Positions 9,261 to 17,021 of a DNA stretch of 64,000 nucleotides are shown in pieces. The notes beneath the pieces are model-generated. The model saw only the letters and a list, made by a program, of their open reading frames with translations, searched no databases and was not told where the DNA came from. The position numbers and the translations under genes were made by a program. The stretch's first letter is position 1, and every line of letters starts with the position of its first letter. This DNA comes from Sulfuriferula sp. GTDB taxonomy: Bacteria > Pseudomonadota > Gammaproteobacteria > Burkholderiales > Sulfuriferulaceae. The DNA lies in assembly GCA_031291235.1 (NCBI GenBank), contig JARLJL010000006.1, forward strand, positions 124,001 to 188,000, in the 5' to 3' direction.

Positions 9261-9288
9261 TATATATTGTAGTAAAAACTACATAACG
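9261..9288 (+). promoter_or_regulatory. Distal dyad, ModE-box-like, copy 1
   Basis: The core is TGTAG-N6-CTACA (9268-9283) and the right arm reads CTACATAACG. The arm TACATAACG resembles the right half of the Escherichia coli modA operator as I remember it. An equivalent site stands at 15137-15164. Assignment to ModE is an inference supported by the modE gene at 23288. Confidence 0.55.
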
Positions 9289-9395
9289 TTGTTATTTGTC
9301 GCATTTATTACAATTAATATCAAATTAAATTTAATATAATTTATTTAAAATCAATAATATAAAAATACACGTATTAACAGGCACGGCATTTGCAT

Positions 9396-9418
9396 TATAT
9401 GTACATTATCTACATATA
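9396..9418 (+). promoter_or_regulatory. Proximal palindromic operator TATATGTA-N7-TACATATA, copy 1
   Basis: This is a perfect 8-bp inverted repeat with a 7-base spacer (cattatc), ending 13 bases before the ATG at 9431. A -35-like TTAACA (9374-9379) lies 16 bases before TATATG, so the dyad would cover the -10 and block RNA polymerase. The same perfect dyad stands at the same distance from the gene at 15307. ModE is the best candidate regulator by context. Confidence 0.7.
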
Positions 9419-9430
9419 AAAAGGCGTGAC

Positions 9431-11536
9431 ATGCTACCGATCTCACTCATCCGGCAAACGGACAACTTCTGCAACACGGGGATAACCGAAAACAAATTCA
9501 CGAAGCGCCACAACAGTTTTATTGCCTCCCTGCCCTTGCTCGCCCTGCTCTACACCGGTCCGGCTCAGGCCGACCAACAGGGGTCCGACGATGCCGTCCA
9601 GCTCGGCGAAGTAGACGTGCAAAGCACCAGCCAGGATGTCTCCGTGCCGTCAGGTACCAGCAGCGACGTCATCACGCAGGAGCAGATCGTAAACAGCGGC
9701 GCACTGAATCTCGGTCAGGCGCTGAGCGAAGTGGTCGGGCTCACGCCGACGACCACCGGCCAGCGCGCCGAATCGCAGCTATACATACGCGGCTTCAACA
9801 CCCAGCAGGTCACGCTCAATATCGACGGCATTCCCATATACGTTCCTTACGACGGCAACGTCGATCTGAGCCGGTTGCTGACGACCAACATCGACCATAT
9901 CGTGGTCACCAAGGGGCTCGGGTCGCTGATGTACGGCCCGAACAATATGGGCGGATCAGTCAATATCGTGACCCAGGTGCCGACGCGTAAATTCGAAGGC
10001 ACCTTGAGCGCCGGCGTGACCGCGAATGAAAGCAAGCTGTACGGCGACAACTTCGGCATGCAATTGAGCAGCCGCCTCAATAATCGCTGGTATCTGCAAG
10101 GAGGCGTCGCTACCAGCAACAGCAACGGATTTCCGCTCTCCGATGCATACACGCCGGTTGCCGCGCAACCCGGCGGCGACCGGCTGCACGCGCAGAGCGA
10201 AAATACCAACGGCAATCTGAAAATAGGCTATACGCCGAATGCGAGCGACGAATATGCACTGGGCATCTACACCGTCAACAGCACCAAGCAATCGGCGCCG
10301 TACACCGGCAACACCGCCGTCACCGGGCAAAAGGTCGCCTACTGGGACTGGCCGCAATGGGACAAGCAAAGCTACTACTTCATCGGCAATACCGCCGTCG
10401 GCAAAGGCTACATCAAGACGCGGCTGTATCAGGATAATTTCATCAACCGCCTCAACGCCTACGACAACGCCAATTACAACACCACGGCCAAATCGTCCTC
10501 GTTCCTGTCCAAATACGACGACTATTCCATGGGCGGCAGCGTCGAGTTCGGCCAGCCGCTCGGCGTCAGCAACTTCATCAAACTCGCCGCTTTTTACAAG
10601 CAGGACGTACACCGCGAAACCAGCTTCGCCACCACCAGCAAGCCATACGACAGCCCCTGGCTGAATTTCAAGGCGCACACCGAATCGCTAGGCTTCGAGG
10701 ATGCCTACACGATCAACCCGCTGACCAAGGCCGTATTCGGCTATCGCTACGATCGCCATCAATTCGACCAGGCCCAGCAATATACCGACAGCACCTCGAC
10801 TGCCGTGCAGAGTGCGCAGGTAACCGGCCCGGTCGGCGCCAATAACGGGCAGATCGTCGTCACCCACGATTTCAGCGGCACGCTATGGCGCGCGGGTGTC
10901 GGCCTGAAAACGCGCTTCCCGGGGATCAAGGACACCTATTCCTATCGCCTCGGACAAGCCATCCCCAACCCAGCCCTCGGGCCTGAACAGGCGCTTAACC
11001 GCGAGATCGGCGTTTCCGGCCGGATTCCCGGCGGCGGTCACTACGATATAGCAGCTTATTGGGACTCCATCCACGACGCAATCCAGTTCGTCACCATCTC
11101 TCCCGGACTCGGCCAGAACCAGAACGTTGGCACTGCAACCAACCGCGGCGTGGACATGACCATGCAGATGCCATTGGGCAACAAATGGATGACGTCCTTG
11201 CGCTACAGCTATTTAAACAGCGTGCTGGGCACACCGGGACTGGTCGCCACCAACGCACCGAAAAACACCGGCGGCGCCAGCCTGACCTGGTTCGCCCAGG
11301 CGGCGACCGAGATCACGGCCGACCTGCAAGCCTCATCCAGCAGGCAAAGCTCGACCAACGGATTGCAGCCGGTAAGCGGCTATGCGGTGATGAACCTGAT
11401 GCTGATGCAAAAGCTCAGTAAACAGCTCAGCCTGCATGCCGGCATTTACAACCTGTTCGACAAGAATTACGCGCTGACGGAAGGCTTCCCCATGCCGGGA
11501 CGACTGCTGCATGCCGAGCTCGACTATAAATTCTGA
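9431..11536 (+). CDS. TonB-dependent outer-membrane receptor (co-regulated uptake unit)
   Basis: A 701-residue TonB-dependent receptor with a long N-terminal leader (hydrophobic stretch near residues 30-45, cleavage after AQA), a TonB-box-like segment near LGEVDVQ, a plug domain (about 60-170, with QLYIRGFNTQQVTLNIDGIP) and a 22-strand barrel ending LLHAELDYKF. It heads a unit with a solute-binding protein and a di-heme oxidoreductase. Its promoter region is a near copy of the one before 15307, so both are expected to respond to the same signal, probably molybdate/tungstate through ModE. The actual ligand is not shown by sequence; iron or another metallophore is an alternative. Confidence 0.88.
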   Translation: MLPISLIRQTDNFCNTGITENKFTKRHNSFIASLPLLALLYTGPAQADQQGSDDAVQLGEVDVQSTSQDVSVPSGTSSDVITQEQIVNSGALNLGQALSEVVGLTPTTTGQRAESQLYIRGFNTQQVTLNIDGIPIYVPYDGNVDLSRLLTTNIDHIVVTKGLGSLMYGPNNMGGSVNIVTQVPTRKFEGTLSAGVTANESKLYGDNFGMQLSSRLNNRWYLQGGVATSNSNGFPLSDAYTPVAAQPGGDRLHAQSENTNGNLKIGYTPNASDEYALGIYTVNSTKQSAPYTGNTAVTGQKVAYWDWPQWDKQSYYFIGNTAVGKGYIKTRLYQDNFINRLNAYDNANYNTTAKSSSFLSKYDDYSMGGSVEFGQPLGVSNFIKLAAFYKQDVHRETSFATTSKPYDSPWLNFKAHTESLGFEDAYTINPLTKAVFGYRYDRHQFDQAQQYTDSTSTAVQSAQVTGPVGANNGQIVVTHDFSGTLWRAGVGLKTRFPGIKDTYSYRLGQAIPNPALGPEQALNREIGVSGRIPGGGHYDIAAYWDSIHDAIQFVTISPGLGQNQNVGTATNRGVDMTMQMPLGNKWMTSLRYSYLNSVLGTPGLVATNAPKNTGGASLTWFAQAATEITADLQASSSRQSSTNGLQPVSGYAVMNLMLMQKLSKQLSLHAGIYNLFDKNYALTEGFPMPGRLLHAELDYKF

Positions 11537-11568
11537 TCGTCCAACTTTATCCTAAAAGGCTAGCAACC

Positions 11569-12867
11569 ATGATCTCTACGAAACGCCGCACCGTACTGAA
11601 AGCCATACTCGCCAGCGGACCGCTGCTGGCGATGCGCCCGGCGCTTGCCGACACCAGGCCCATCGTCGTCATGACCAGCTATCCGGATACCGTCATCTCG
11701 CTGTTCCAGAGCGCTTTCGAACATCACTACCCGCAATACCATTTGCAGATACTGTGGCGCATGCCCTTCGATGCACTGCCCTATCTGCAGCAGCCCAAAC
11801 AGTCCGGCGTCGATGTTTACTGGTCGGCCTCGCCGCGCAATTTTGCCAAACTCGCACAACAGGGCGCCTTGCGCAAGCTGGATATCGACCTCGCCGGGCT
11901 GCCGCCCGAGATCGGCCATACCCGACTGACCGACCCGGGCGGCTACTATACCGCCACCGAAATGGCCGGTTACGGGTTTGCCGTCAATCCCGCTGTACTG
12001 CAACGACTGGGCGTACCGGCACCGGCAGACTGGACCGACCTGACCGACCCGCGGCTGGAAAACATGATCGCATTACCCGACCCGGTACGCGTCGGTTTCG
12101 CCCCGGTCATGGTCGATATCGTGCTGCAAGCCTACGGTTGGGATAAAGGCTGGGCGCTATGGAGCGAGATCGTCGGCAATTCCGTGCTGCTCGGTCGCGG
12201 CAGTACGTTCGTCACCGACGAGTTGGCCGAGGGTCGCCGCGCCATCGGCCCTACCATCGACTTCTTTGCCGTGTCGGCAATCGTCAACGGCGCGCCGCTA
12301 CGCTTCGTGTATCCCGCGCGCAGCGGCATCAACCCGGCGCAGGTCGCCATTACCGCCTCCGCCCCCAACCCGGACGGCGCACGCGCCTTTGTTGAATTCC
12401 TCGTATCCGATGCCGGCCAGCGAATACTCACCCATCCTGACATCCGCAAACTGCCTGTCAGACCCTCGGTCTACGCCCAACTGCCGGTCGATTATTTCAA
12501 CCCGTTCGCCGCAGCGGACAAAGGCGGCTTCAACTATAACGAGCAAATCGGCCTACCGCGCATGGCGCTGGTCACCGCGATATTCGGACAAATGCTGTCC
12601 TACGACCAGCCCGCGCTAGCCGGCCTCTGGCATCGCACCCATCAGGCCGAAAAAGCCGGGAAACCCGTCGCAGAAATCCGCAAGCTGCTATGCACCCCGC
12701 CGATTACCGAGCAGCAGGCCGGCGACGACAAGATGCTCAACGCCGTCAAACACAGCTCCGAAGGCGCACAACCCGGCGCGCCCACCGCCATCGAAATCGG
12801 CTGGAAGCACAACAGCGACAGCAGCCGCCAGCAAGCCGACGCCCTGCTGCGCAAGATCGGCGCCTGA
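11569..12867 (+). CDS. Extracellular solute-binding protein, probable Tat substrate, no transporter partner
   Basis: A 432-residue periplasmic binding protein of the ferric/polyamine-type family 1 superfamily. The leader contains KRRTVLKA before a hydrophobic stretch, a good twin-arginine motif, with cleavage after ALA near residue 27. The mature protein opens PIVVMTSYPDTVISLFQSAF, as in iron(III)-type binding proteins. It has an extra C-terminal region of about 80 residues after the usual domain (from about residue 355). No permease or ATPase adjoins it; it sits between a TonB-dependent receptor and a di-heme enzyme. Tat export suggests that it folds or binds a ligand before export. Its ligand is unknown; an oxyanion, metal or metallophore is likely from context. 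Confidence 0.75.
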   Translation: MISTKRRTVLKAILASGPLLAMRPALADTRPIVVMTSYPDTVISLFQSAFEHHYPQYHLQILWRMPFDALPYLQQPKQSGVDVYWSASPRNFAKLAQQGALRKLDIDLAGLPPEIGHTRLTDPGGYYTATEMAGYGFAVNPAVLQRLGVPAPADWTDLTDPRLENMIALPDPVRVGFAPVMVDIVLQAYGWDKGWALWSEIVGNSVLLGRGSTFVTDELAEGRRAIGPTIDFFAVSAIVNGAPLRFVYPARSGINPAQVAITASAPNPDGARAFVEFLVSDAGQRILTHPDIRKLPVRPSVYAQLPVDYFNPFAAADKGGFNYNEQIGLPRMALVTAIFGQMLSYDQPALAGLWHRTHQAEKAGKPVAEIRKLLCTPPITEQQAGDDKMLNAVKHSSEGAQPGAPTAIEIGWKHNSDSSRQQADALLRKIGA

Positions 12868-12869
12868 CC

Positions 12870-14210
12870 ATGTTCCGGCTCACTGTATTGGCATTATCAT
12901 TGCTGCTGTCGGCCGACATGGCACTGGGCGCAAACGACGTCACCGTACCCGACGCCGGCCGCGAAGCCTACTCGCACCCCGTATCCAATCTCAGCGAATC
13001 TGACCTTGAACGCTTTTACAACGGCCGCGCGCTGTTCCATCAGGTATGGGTCATCGCCCCATCGCACGAAACCACGGTAGACGGGCTGGGGCCGCTGTAT
13101 AACCAGTTCTCCTGCTCGGCCTGTCATGCCAGGAACGGCTACGGCCATGCCCCCGGCAGCCCCGATGAACGCATGCAATCCATGCTCGTGCGCCTGTCCA
13201 TACCCGGCACCGGCGCTCACGGCGGCCCCATGCCGTCACCGTTCTACGGCGATCAGTTGAACGAACAGGGTATCCCCGGCGTCACCGGCGAAGGCCGGGT
13301 AACGGTACGCTGGGAAGAAATGCCGTTCCGCTTCGATGACGGCGAAACCGTCACATTGCGCCGCCCCGACTATGCTTTCACCGACATGGCTTTCGGCAAA
13401 ACCTCAGGCATGCTGTTTTCCCCGCGCGTCGCTCCGCCGGTATACGGCACCGGTTTGCTCGATGCCGTTCCCGCCTCGGCATTGCTGGCAATGGCCGCAG
13501 AGCACAAGCCGGACGGCGTTAAGGGCAAAGTGAATTGGGTATGGGATAACGTACGCAAGAAAACAGTCGTCGGCAAATTCGGACTCAAGGACAACACCGC
13601 CGATCTGACGCAACAAATCGCAGCCGCATTCATCGGCGACATGGGCATTACCTCGCCGCTACATCGCATGCAAAACTGCACAGCGCACGAAACCGATTGC
13701 CGCCGCGCCTACGCACCGCACCGACTGGAAGTCACGCAAAAGCAATTGAGCGACATTGTTTTCTACGTCGCCAACCTGGCCGTCCCGGCACGACGCAATA
13801 TCAACGACCCCAAGGTAATATCCGGTGCCGCACTATTTGCTGCCAACGGCTGCGCCGTATGCCACAGACCGGAACTGAAAACCGCAGCGACCACGCCGTT
13901 CCCGGCACTGGCCGATCACCGCATATACCCGTATTCGGACATGCTGCTGCACGACATGGGTGCCGAACTCGCCGACGGACGCCCCGACTTCCGCGCATCC
14001 GGCCGCGAATGGCGCACCCCGCCGCTATGGGGCATAGGCCTCGCGGAATCAATCAACCCCGGTGCAGGATTCCTCCACGACGGCCGCGCCCGCACCCTGC
14101 AGGAAGCCATCCTGTGGCACGGCGGCGAAGCCGGCATCGCCCGCGAGCGTTATACGCACCTGAGCGCGGAAGAACGTAACGCCTTGCTGGCATTTTTGCA
14201 GTCGTTATAA
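12870..14210 (+). CDS. Di-heme oxidoreductase / putative peroxidase (DUF1111, DHOR family)
   Basis: A 446-residue exported c-type cytochrome with signal peptide residues 1-20. Heme-binding motifs are C82-S-A-C-H86 and C328-A-V-C-H332, both intact. The family (DHOR, PF06537-type) is related to bacterial di-heme cytochrome c peroxidases and MauG-like enzymes; its reaction is not well established. The ATG at 12870 lies 2 bases after the binding-protein stop codon and yields a proper signal peptide. It acts in the periplasm. Linkage to a receptor and a binding protein hints at redox processing of the imported ligand, for example releasing a metal from its carrier. Confidence 0.85.
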   Translation: MFRLTVLALSLLLSADMALGANDVTVPDAGREAYSHPVSNLSESDLERFYNGRALFHQVWVIAPSHETTVDGLGPLYNQFSCSACHARNGYGHAPGSPDERMQSMLVRLSIPGTGAHGGPMPSPFYGDQLNEQGIPGVTGEGRVTVRWEEMPFRFDDGETVTLRRPDYAFTDMAFGKTSGMLFSPRVAPPVYGTGLLDAVPASALLAMAAEHKPDGVKGKVNWVWDNVRKKTVVGKFGLKDNTADLTQQIAAAFIGDMGITSPLHRMQNCTAHETDCRRAYAPHRLEVTQKQLSDIVFYVANLAVPARRNINDPKVISGAALFAANGCAVCHRPELKTAATTPFPALADHRIYPYSDMLLHDMGAELADGRPDFRASGREWRTPPLWGIGLAESINPGAGFLHDGRARTLQEAILWHGGEAGIARERYTHLSAEERNALLAFLQSL

Positions 14211-14249
14211 ACCTTACGCCTCCCGGAAATTTACTGAATTACGCAACAG

Positions 14250-14996
14250 CTATCCCGCATGTATGCGATCGAATGTTTCCGCCATCTCAACAAGGCTGAT
14301 TTCGCTTACTGCAGCTGCGGCGAATACATCTGCACCTGCCCGCCATGCCGACTCACAGCTTTCATCTTCCAGCGCAATAGTCAGCGCATGATTGAGTTCG
14401 TAGGCAGCCCATACGTAACTTGCATCGCGCAAGGCAGACTGCATGGCGTTCTGTATCAGGCTGCGCACCATCATGTGCGGCATGGAGATCGGCACGCTGT
14501 CGCGACGACCGGCGGCGACATCGATACAGGCCCGCTTGTCGTGGGAAGCATGACCGCGACAGGCCAGCGGGCGTACCGGATAAATGACGCAGCGGCCTTT
14601 TGCAATAAACGGGCAATGGCGACGCTGTTTCATTCTTTGCGATTCGTCGCAGCCGCGGGTTTTGATATCCGCATCCGCAATGCGTTGCGGCAAATCGATA
14701 CCGGCCTGTTTCAGGGCAGTGTCCGCAGCGCGTATATAACGGGCTGCCATCAGCACTTCCGGCGCGGTCGCAATCACGCGCATGGTGCAGCAGGTCGCAC
14801 AGCCCTTGTGGCACGCCAGCGCGGGCTGTCCTTGCGCCTGAACGGCCACATTGCCCTCGAAACTGCTGTACGACTGCGCCAGCAATGCAGGCACCATATC
14901 GTCTTTCCCGCGCCATAGCGCCAGCGTGTCGGTGAACGCCTGATGCTGCGCCTTGAAAAAATCCAGCGCGCCGTCTTCCGTCGTATTCCGGTTCAT
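14250..14996 (-). CDS. YkgJ-family cysteine-cluster (Fe/Zn-binding) protein
   Basis: A 248-residue cytosolic protein of the YkgJ/UPF0153 metal-chelating family. The cysteine cluster appears as CHKGCATCC (about residues 61-69), followed by a conserved region with RHCPFIAKGRCVIYPVRP and LACRGHAS, the typical CxxC...C-x-IY--RP-xCR layout. Members bind zinc or an iron-sulfur cluster; function is poorly known. It is transcribed leftward, convergent with the DUF1111 operon, and stands between the two units that share the duplicated promoter, so it may be a passenger or part of metal handling. Confidence 0.8.
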   Translation of the reverse strand: MNRNTTEDGALDFFKAQHQAFTDTLALWRGKDDMVPALLAQSYSSFEGNVAVQAQGQPALACHKGCATCCTMRVIATAPEVLMAARYIRAADTALKQAGIDLPQRIADADIKTRGCDESQRMKQRRHCPFIAKGRCVIYPVRPLACRGHASHDKRACIDVAAGRRDSVPISMPHMMVRSLIQNAMQSALRDASYVWAAYELNHALTIALEDESCESAWRAGADVFAAAAVSEISLVEMAETFDRIHAG

Positions 14997-15136
14997 ATCT
15001 GCTCCTCAAGTCGAATTGACGCAATCATATTGCTCCGCGCGTTAAATGCAAAGCCTGTGCCATCCAGCGGCTGCGTTTTGCCCAATCCGCGGATTGGCAA
15101 CATGTTACCGCCTGCATTTCAGCCAACCGCATAGAT

Positions 15137-15164
15137 TTATATATGTAGCATTAACTACATAACG
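15137..15164 (+). promoter_or_regulatory. Distal dyad, ModE-box-like, copy 2
   Basis: TATGTAG-N6-CTACATA (15142-15161) is a perfect 7-bp inverted repeat, followed by ACG so that the right arm is CTACATAACG as in copy 1. It lies 108 bases before the proximal dyad, the same distance as in copy 1. Probable ModE or related site, by inference. Confidence 0.55.
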
Positions 15165-15271
15165 GTAATTTTTGTCATATTTATTACAATTAAGATGCAT
15201 ACAATATTAATATAAATAAATTAAAATCATATACTTGATTGTTTTAATCGTCACAGGCACACCATTTGCAT

Positions 15272-15294
15272 TATATGTATAATATGTACATATA
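15272..15294 (+). promoter_or_regulatory. Proximal palindromic operator TATATGTA-N7-TACATATA, copy 2
   Basis: The 8-bp arms are identical to those at 9396-9418 but the spacer differs (taatatg), and the ATG again lies 13 bases downstream. Conserved arms around a changed spacer argue for selection on protein binding. Upstream GTCACA (15250-15255) is a weak -35 at 16-base spacing to TATATG. Confidence 0.7.
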
Positions 15295-15306
15295 AAAGGT
15301 CGCGCC

Positions 15307-16383
15307 ATGCCTATCCCAGTTTACTACTGTCGTTACAACACAGCGCGTCAAATCGCCGCGACACTGCTGTTGATCGCCGCTGCATTACTGTCAGGGCCGG
15401 CTGCAGCCCGCGAGATCACCGACATGGCCGGCCGCAAGATTGACATACCCGATAGCATTGAGCGCCCGCTAGGCGCGCAGCCGCCCATCACCGCGCTGTT
15501 GTACATATTGGCGCCGGACATGGTACATGCGCTCAACATGCCGTTTACGCCCGGCAGCGAGTCGTTTCTACGCCCCGGCACAGAAAATCTGCCCATTATC
15601 GGCAGCGCCATGGGTCATGGCCGCCAGATCAATCCGGAAACGCTGCTGGCTTTGAAACCCGATGTGGCGTTCGCCTGGAAAAACGCATTTTCCGATCTCG
15701 ACCCGTCCGGTATCGAAGCCCCCTTTCGCAAGACCGGCATACCCGTCGTTTACATCAAGCTGGATACGCTGGCCGACTGGCCGCCTGCGCTGGAGTATGT
15801 CGGCCGTCTGCTGGGCAGGGAAGCCCGCGCCAAAATGCTGGCCGATTACATTCGTCAGGCCATGAGCAAGGTGCAAAAAGCGACAGCCGGCATCCCGCCG
15901 TCGCGGCAGGTCACGGTGTACTACGCCGAAACGCCTGACGGCCTCTCCACTGACTGCAACACCTCCTTCCACAGCGAACCCATCGCGCTGGCCGGCGGCG
16001 ACAATGTCTACCACTGCACGCTGAAAACCATGATGGGACAGGAGCGCATCGACATGGAGCGAATCCTGATGTGGAACCCGCAAGTCATCGTGGTGCAGGA
16101 TCAGATGTTCTTCGACAATGTCGCGCTTGACCAGCGCTGGTCGCGAGTTGAGGCAGTCAAGAGCGGACGTCTGCTGAACGTGCCGCGCAAACCCATGAAC
16201 TGGCTCGACCGGCCGCCGTCATTCACCCGTGCGCTGGGCATACAGTGGCTGGCTCACGAACTCTACCCGGACCGCTTCCGCATAGACATGCGTGCCGAGA
16301 CCCGCAATTTCTACCGCCTGTTTTTCGGCGTCGAACTCAGCGACGTGCAACTGACCGACCTGCTCAATACGCACCGGCCTTAA
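15307..16383 (+). CDS. Periplasmic binding protein of FecB/MolA type (oxyanion or metal-chelate ABC importer)
   Basis: A 358-residue helical-backbone (class III) binding protein, signal peptide residues 1-33 (ending PAAA). It opens with REITDMAGRKIDIP, the standard start of the FecB/BtuF/MolA fold, and has the two lobes joined by a long helix near 160-190. It leads an eight-gene operon with a matching permease and ATPase plus its own TonB system. The family covers iron-siderophore, heme, cobalamin and molybdate/tungstate (MolA of Haemophilus) binding proteins. ModE and ModE-like sites nearby favour molybdate/tungstate; no Fur box or B12 riboswitch is seen. Confidence 0.82.
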   Translation: MPIPVYYCRYNTARQIAATLLLIAAALLSGPAAAREITDMAGRKIDIPDSIERPLGAQPPITALLYILAPDMVHALNMPFTPGSESFLRPGTENLPIIGSAMGHGRQINPETLLALKPDVAFAWKNAFSDLDPSGIEAPFRKTGIPVVYIKLDTLADWPPALEYVGRLLGREARAKMLADYIRQAMSKVQKATAGIPPSRQVTVYYAETPDGLSTDCNTSFHSEPIALAGGDNVYHCTLKTMMGQERIDMERILMWNPQVIVVQDQMFFDNVALDQRWSRVEAVKSGRLLNVPRKPMNWLDRPPSFTRALGIQWLAHELYPDRFRIDMRAETRNFYRLFFGVELSDVQLTDLLNTHRP

Positions 16384-16397
16384 CCGAGGAGACCATC

Positions 16398-17021
16398 ATG
16401 AACACCAGCCATCAGCCCGCTACCGACGACACTCAGGACATCATCCCCGCAGATGCCAAGCACTTTGCCTGCCTGTGCAAATCCGGCGAGGCGCTACAGG
16501 CAGACGACGAAGTACGCTGGCTGGAAGCCTTTAACGACCTGACCTTCCCGCCGGTGCCTTTCCCTACGCGCCGCGTGCACGACGTTGCAGGCGAGGAAAT
16601 GCTGCGCAGACTGGTATTCCGGCACCATACCCGGTTGCGGGAGACCGATGCAGGGCCGCTGTTCCCTGCCGATATACGGCATTTCATGATGGCGGTGGAA
16701 ATCATTGCCGACTTTATAGTCGAAGCCTGCGGCGGCAACGCTACGTTCACACCCCGGCACGGCGCCATGCGCATGCGCGAGCGCCATTTCCCGTTCGCTA
16801 TCGACGAACGGATACGGGAAATCTGGCTGCAAGAGCTGCTGGCGGCATTCGACGATGTCGGTTTCCCCGATGCAGTGAGGCAGGAATACTGGAACTGGAT
16901 AGAGCCTTTCTCCATCCGCATGATTACCCGGCGCACGACCAAGGAACAGCCTCGCCGCCACCCCTACGCCAACGCCGCGGCATCGCTGGCGCAAGCCGTC
17001 ACCCCGCGGGAAATGCGATGA
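16398..17021 (+). CDS. Group II-like truncated hemoglobin inside the uptake operon
   Basis: A 207-residue protein whose residues about 65-178 match truncated hemoglobins of group II (GlbO-like). The heme-proximal histidine is H130 in RMRERHFPFAID, and the conserved G8 tryptophan is W143 in REIWLQELLAAFDDVG. By ungapped comparison the B10 position, usually tyrosine, is histidine (RLVFRHHTRL, H76/H77). There is an extra N-terminal segment of about 60 residues with C25 and C27. I chose the ATG at 16398 because GAGGAGA precedes it. It starts 14 bases after the binding-protein gene, and its last bases overlap the permease start (ATGA). A cytosolic heme protein coupled to transport is unusual; oxygen, NO or redox sensing, or reduction of the cargo, are possibilities. 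Confidence 0.75.
   Translation: MNTSHQPATDDTQDIIPADAKHFACLCKSGEALQADDEVRWLEAFNDLTFPPVPFPTRRVHDVAGEEMLRRLVFRHHTRLRETDAGPLFPADIRHFMMAVEIIADFIVEACGGNATFTPRHGAMRMRERHFPFAIDERIREIWLQELLAAFDDVGFPDAVRQEYWNWIEPFSIRMITRRTTKEQPRRHPYANAAASLAQAVTPREMR

Larger units (their letters stand above)
9108..9430. other. AT-rich divergent intergenic region with conserved operator block
   Basis: This 323-base gene-free stretch holds the promoter of the histone-like gene (leftward) and the control region of the 9431-14210 operon (rightward). It is far richer in A+T than the flanking genes. Its right half (9261-9430) aligns without gaps to 15137-15306, including two dyads and the block ATTTATTACAATTAA (9303-9317). 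No reading frame of note is present. Confidence 0.85.
14997..15306. other. AT-rich intergenic region with the second operator block
   Basis: A 310-base gene-free region. The left part is the promoter of the YkgJ-like gene. The right 170 bases (15137-15306) are a diverged copy of 9261-9430 with no net insertion or deletion, sharing the distal dyad, ATTTATTACAATTAA (15179-15193), CATTTGCATTATATGTA (15263-15279) and the proximal dyad. I see no cobalamin or other known riboswitch here. Confidence 0.85.

Noticed and set aside
14997-15306. Cobalamin riboswitch upstream of the FecBCD-type operon
   Set aside because: No B12-box-like sequence is visible, and the region aligns instead with the control region before 9431.
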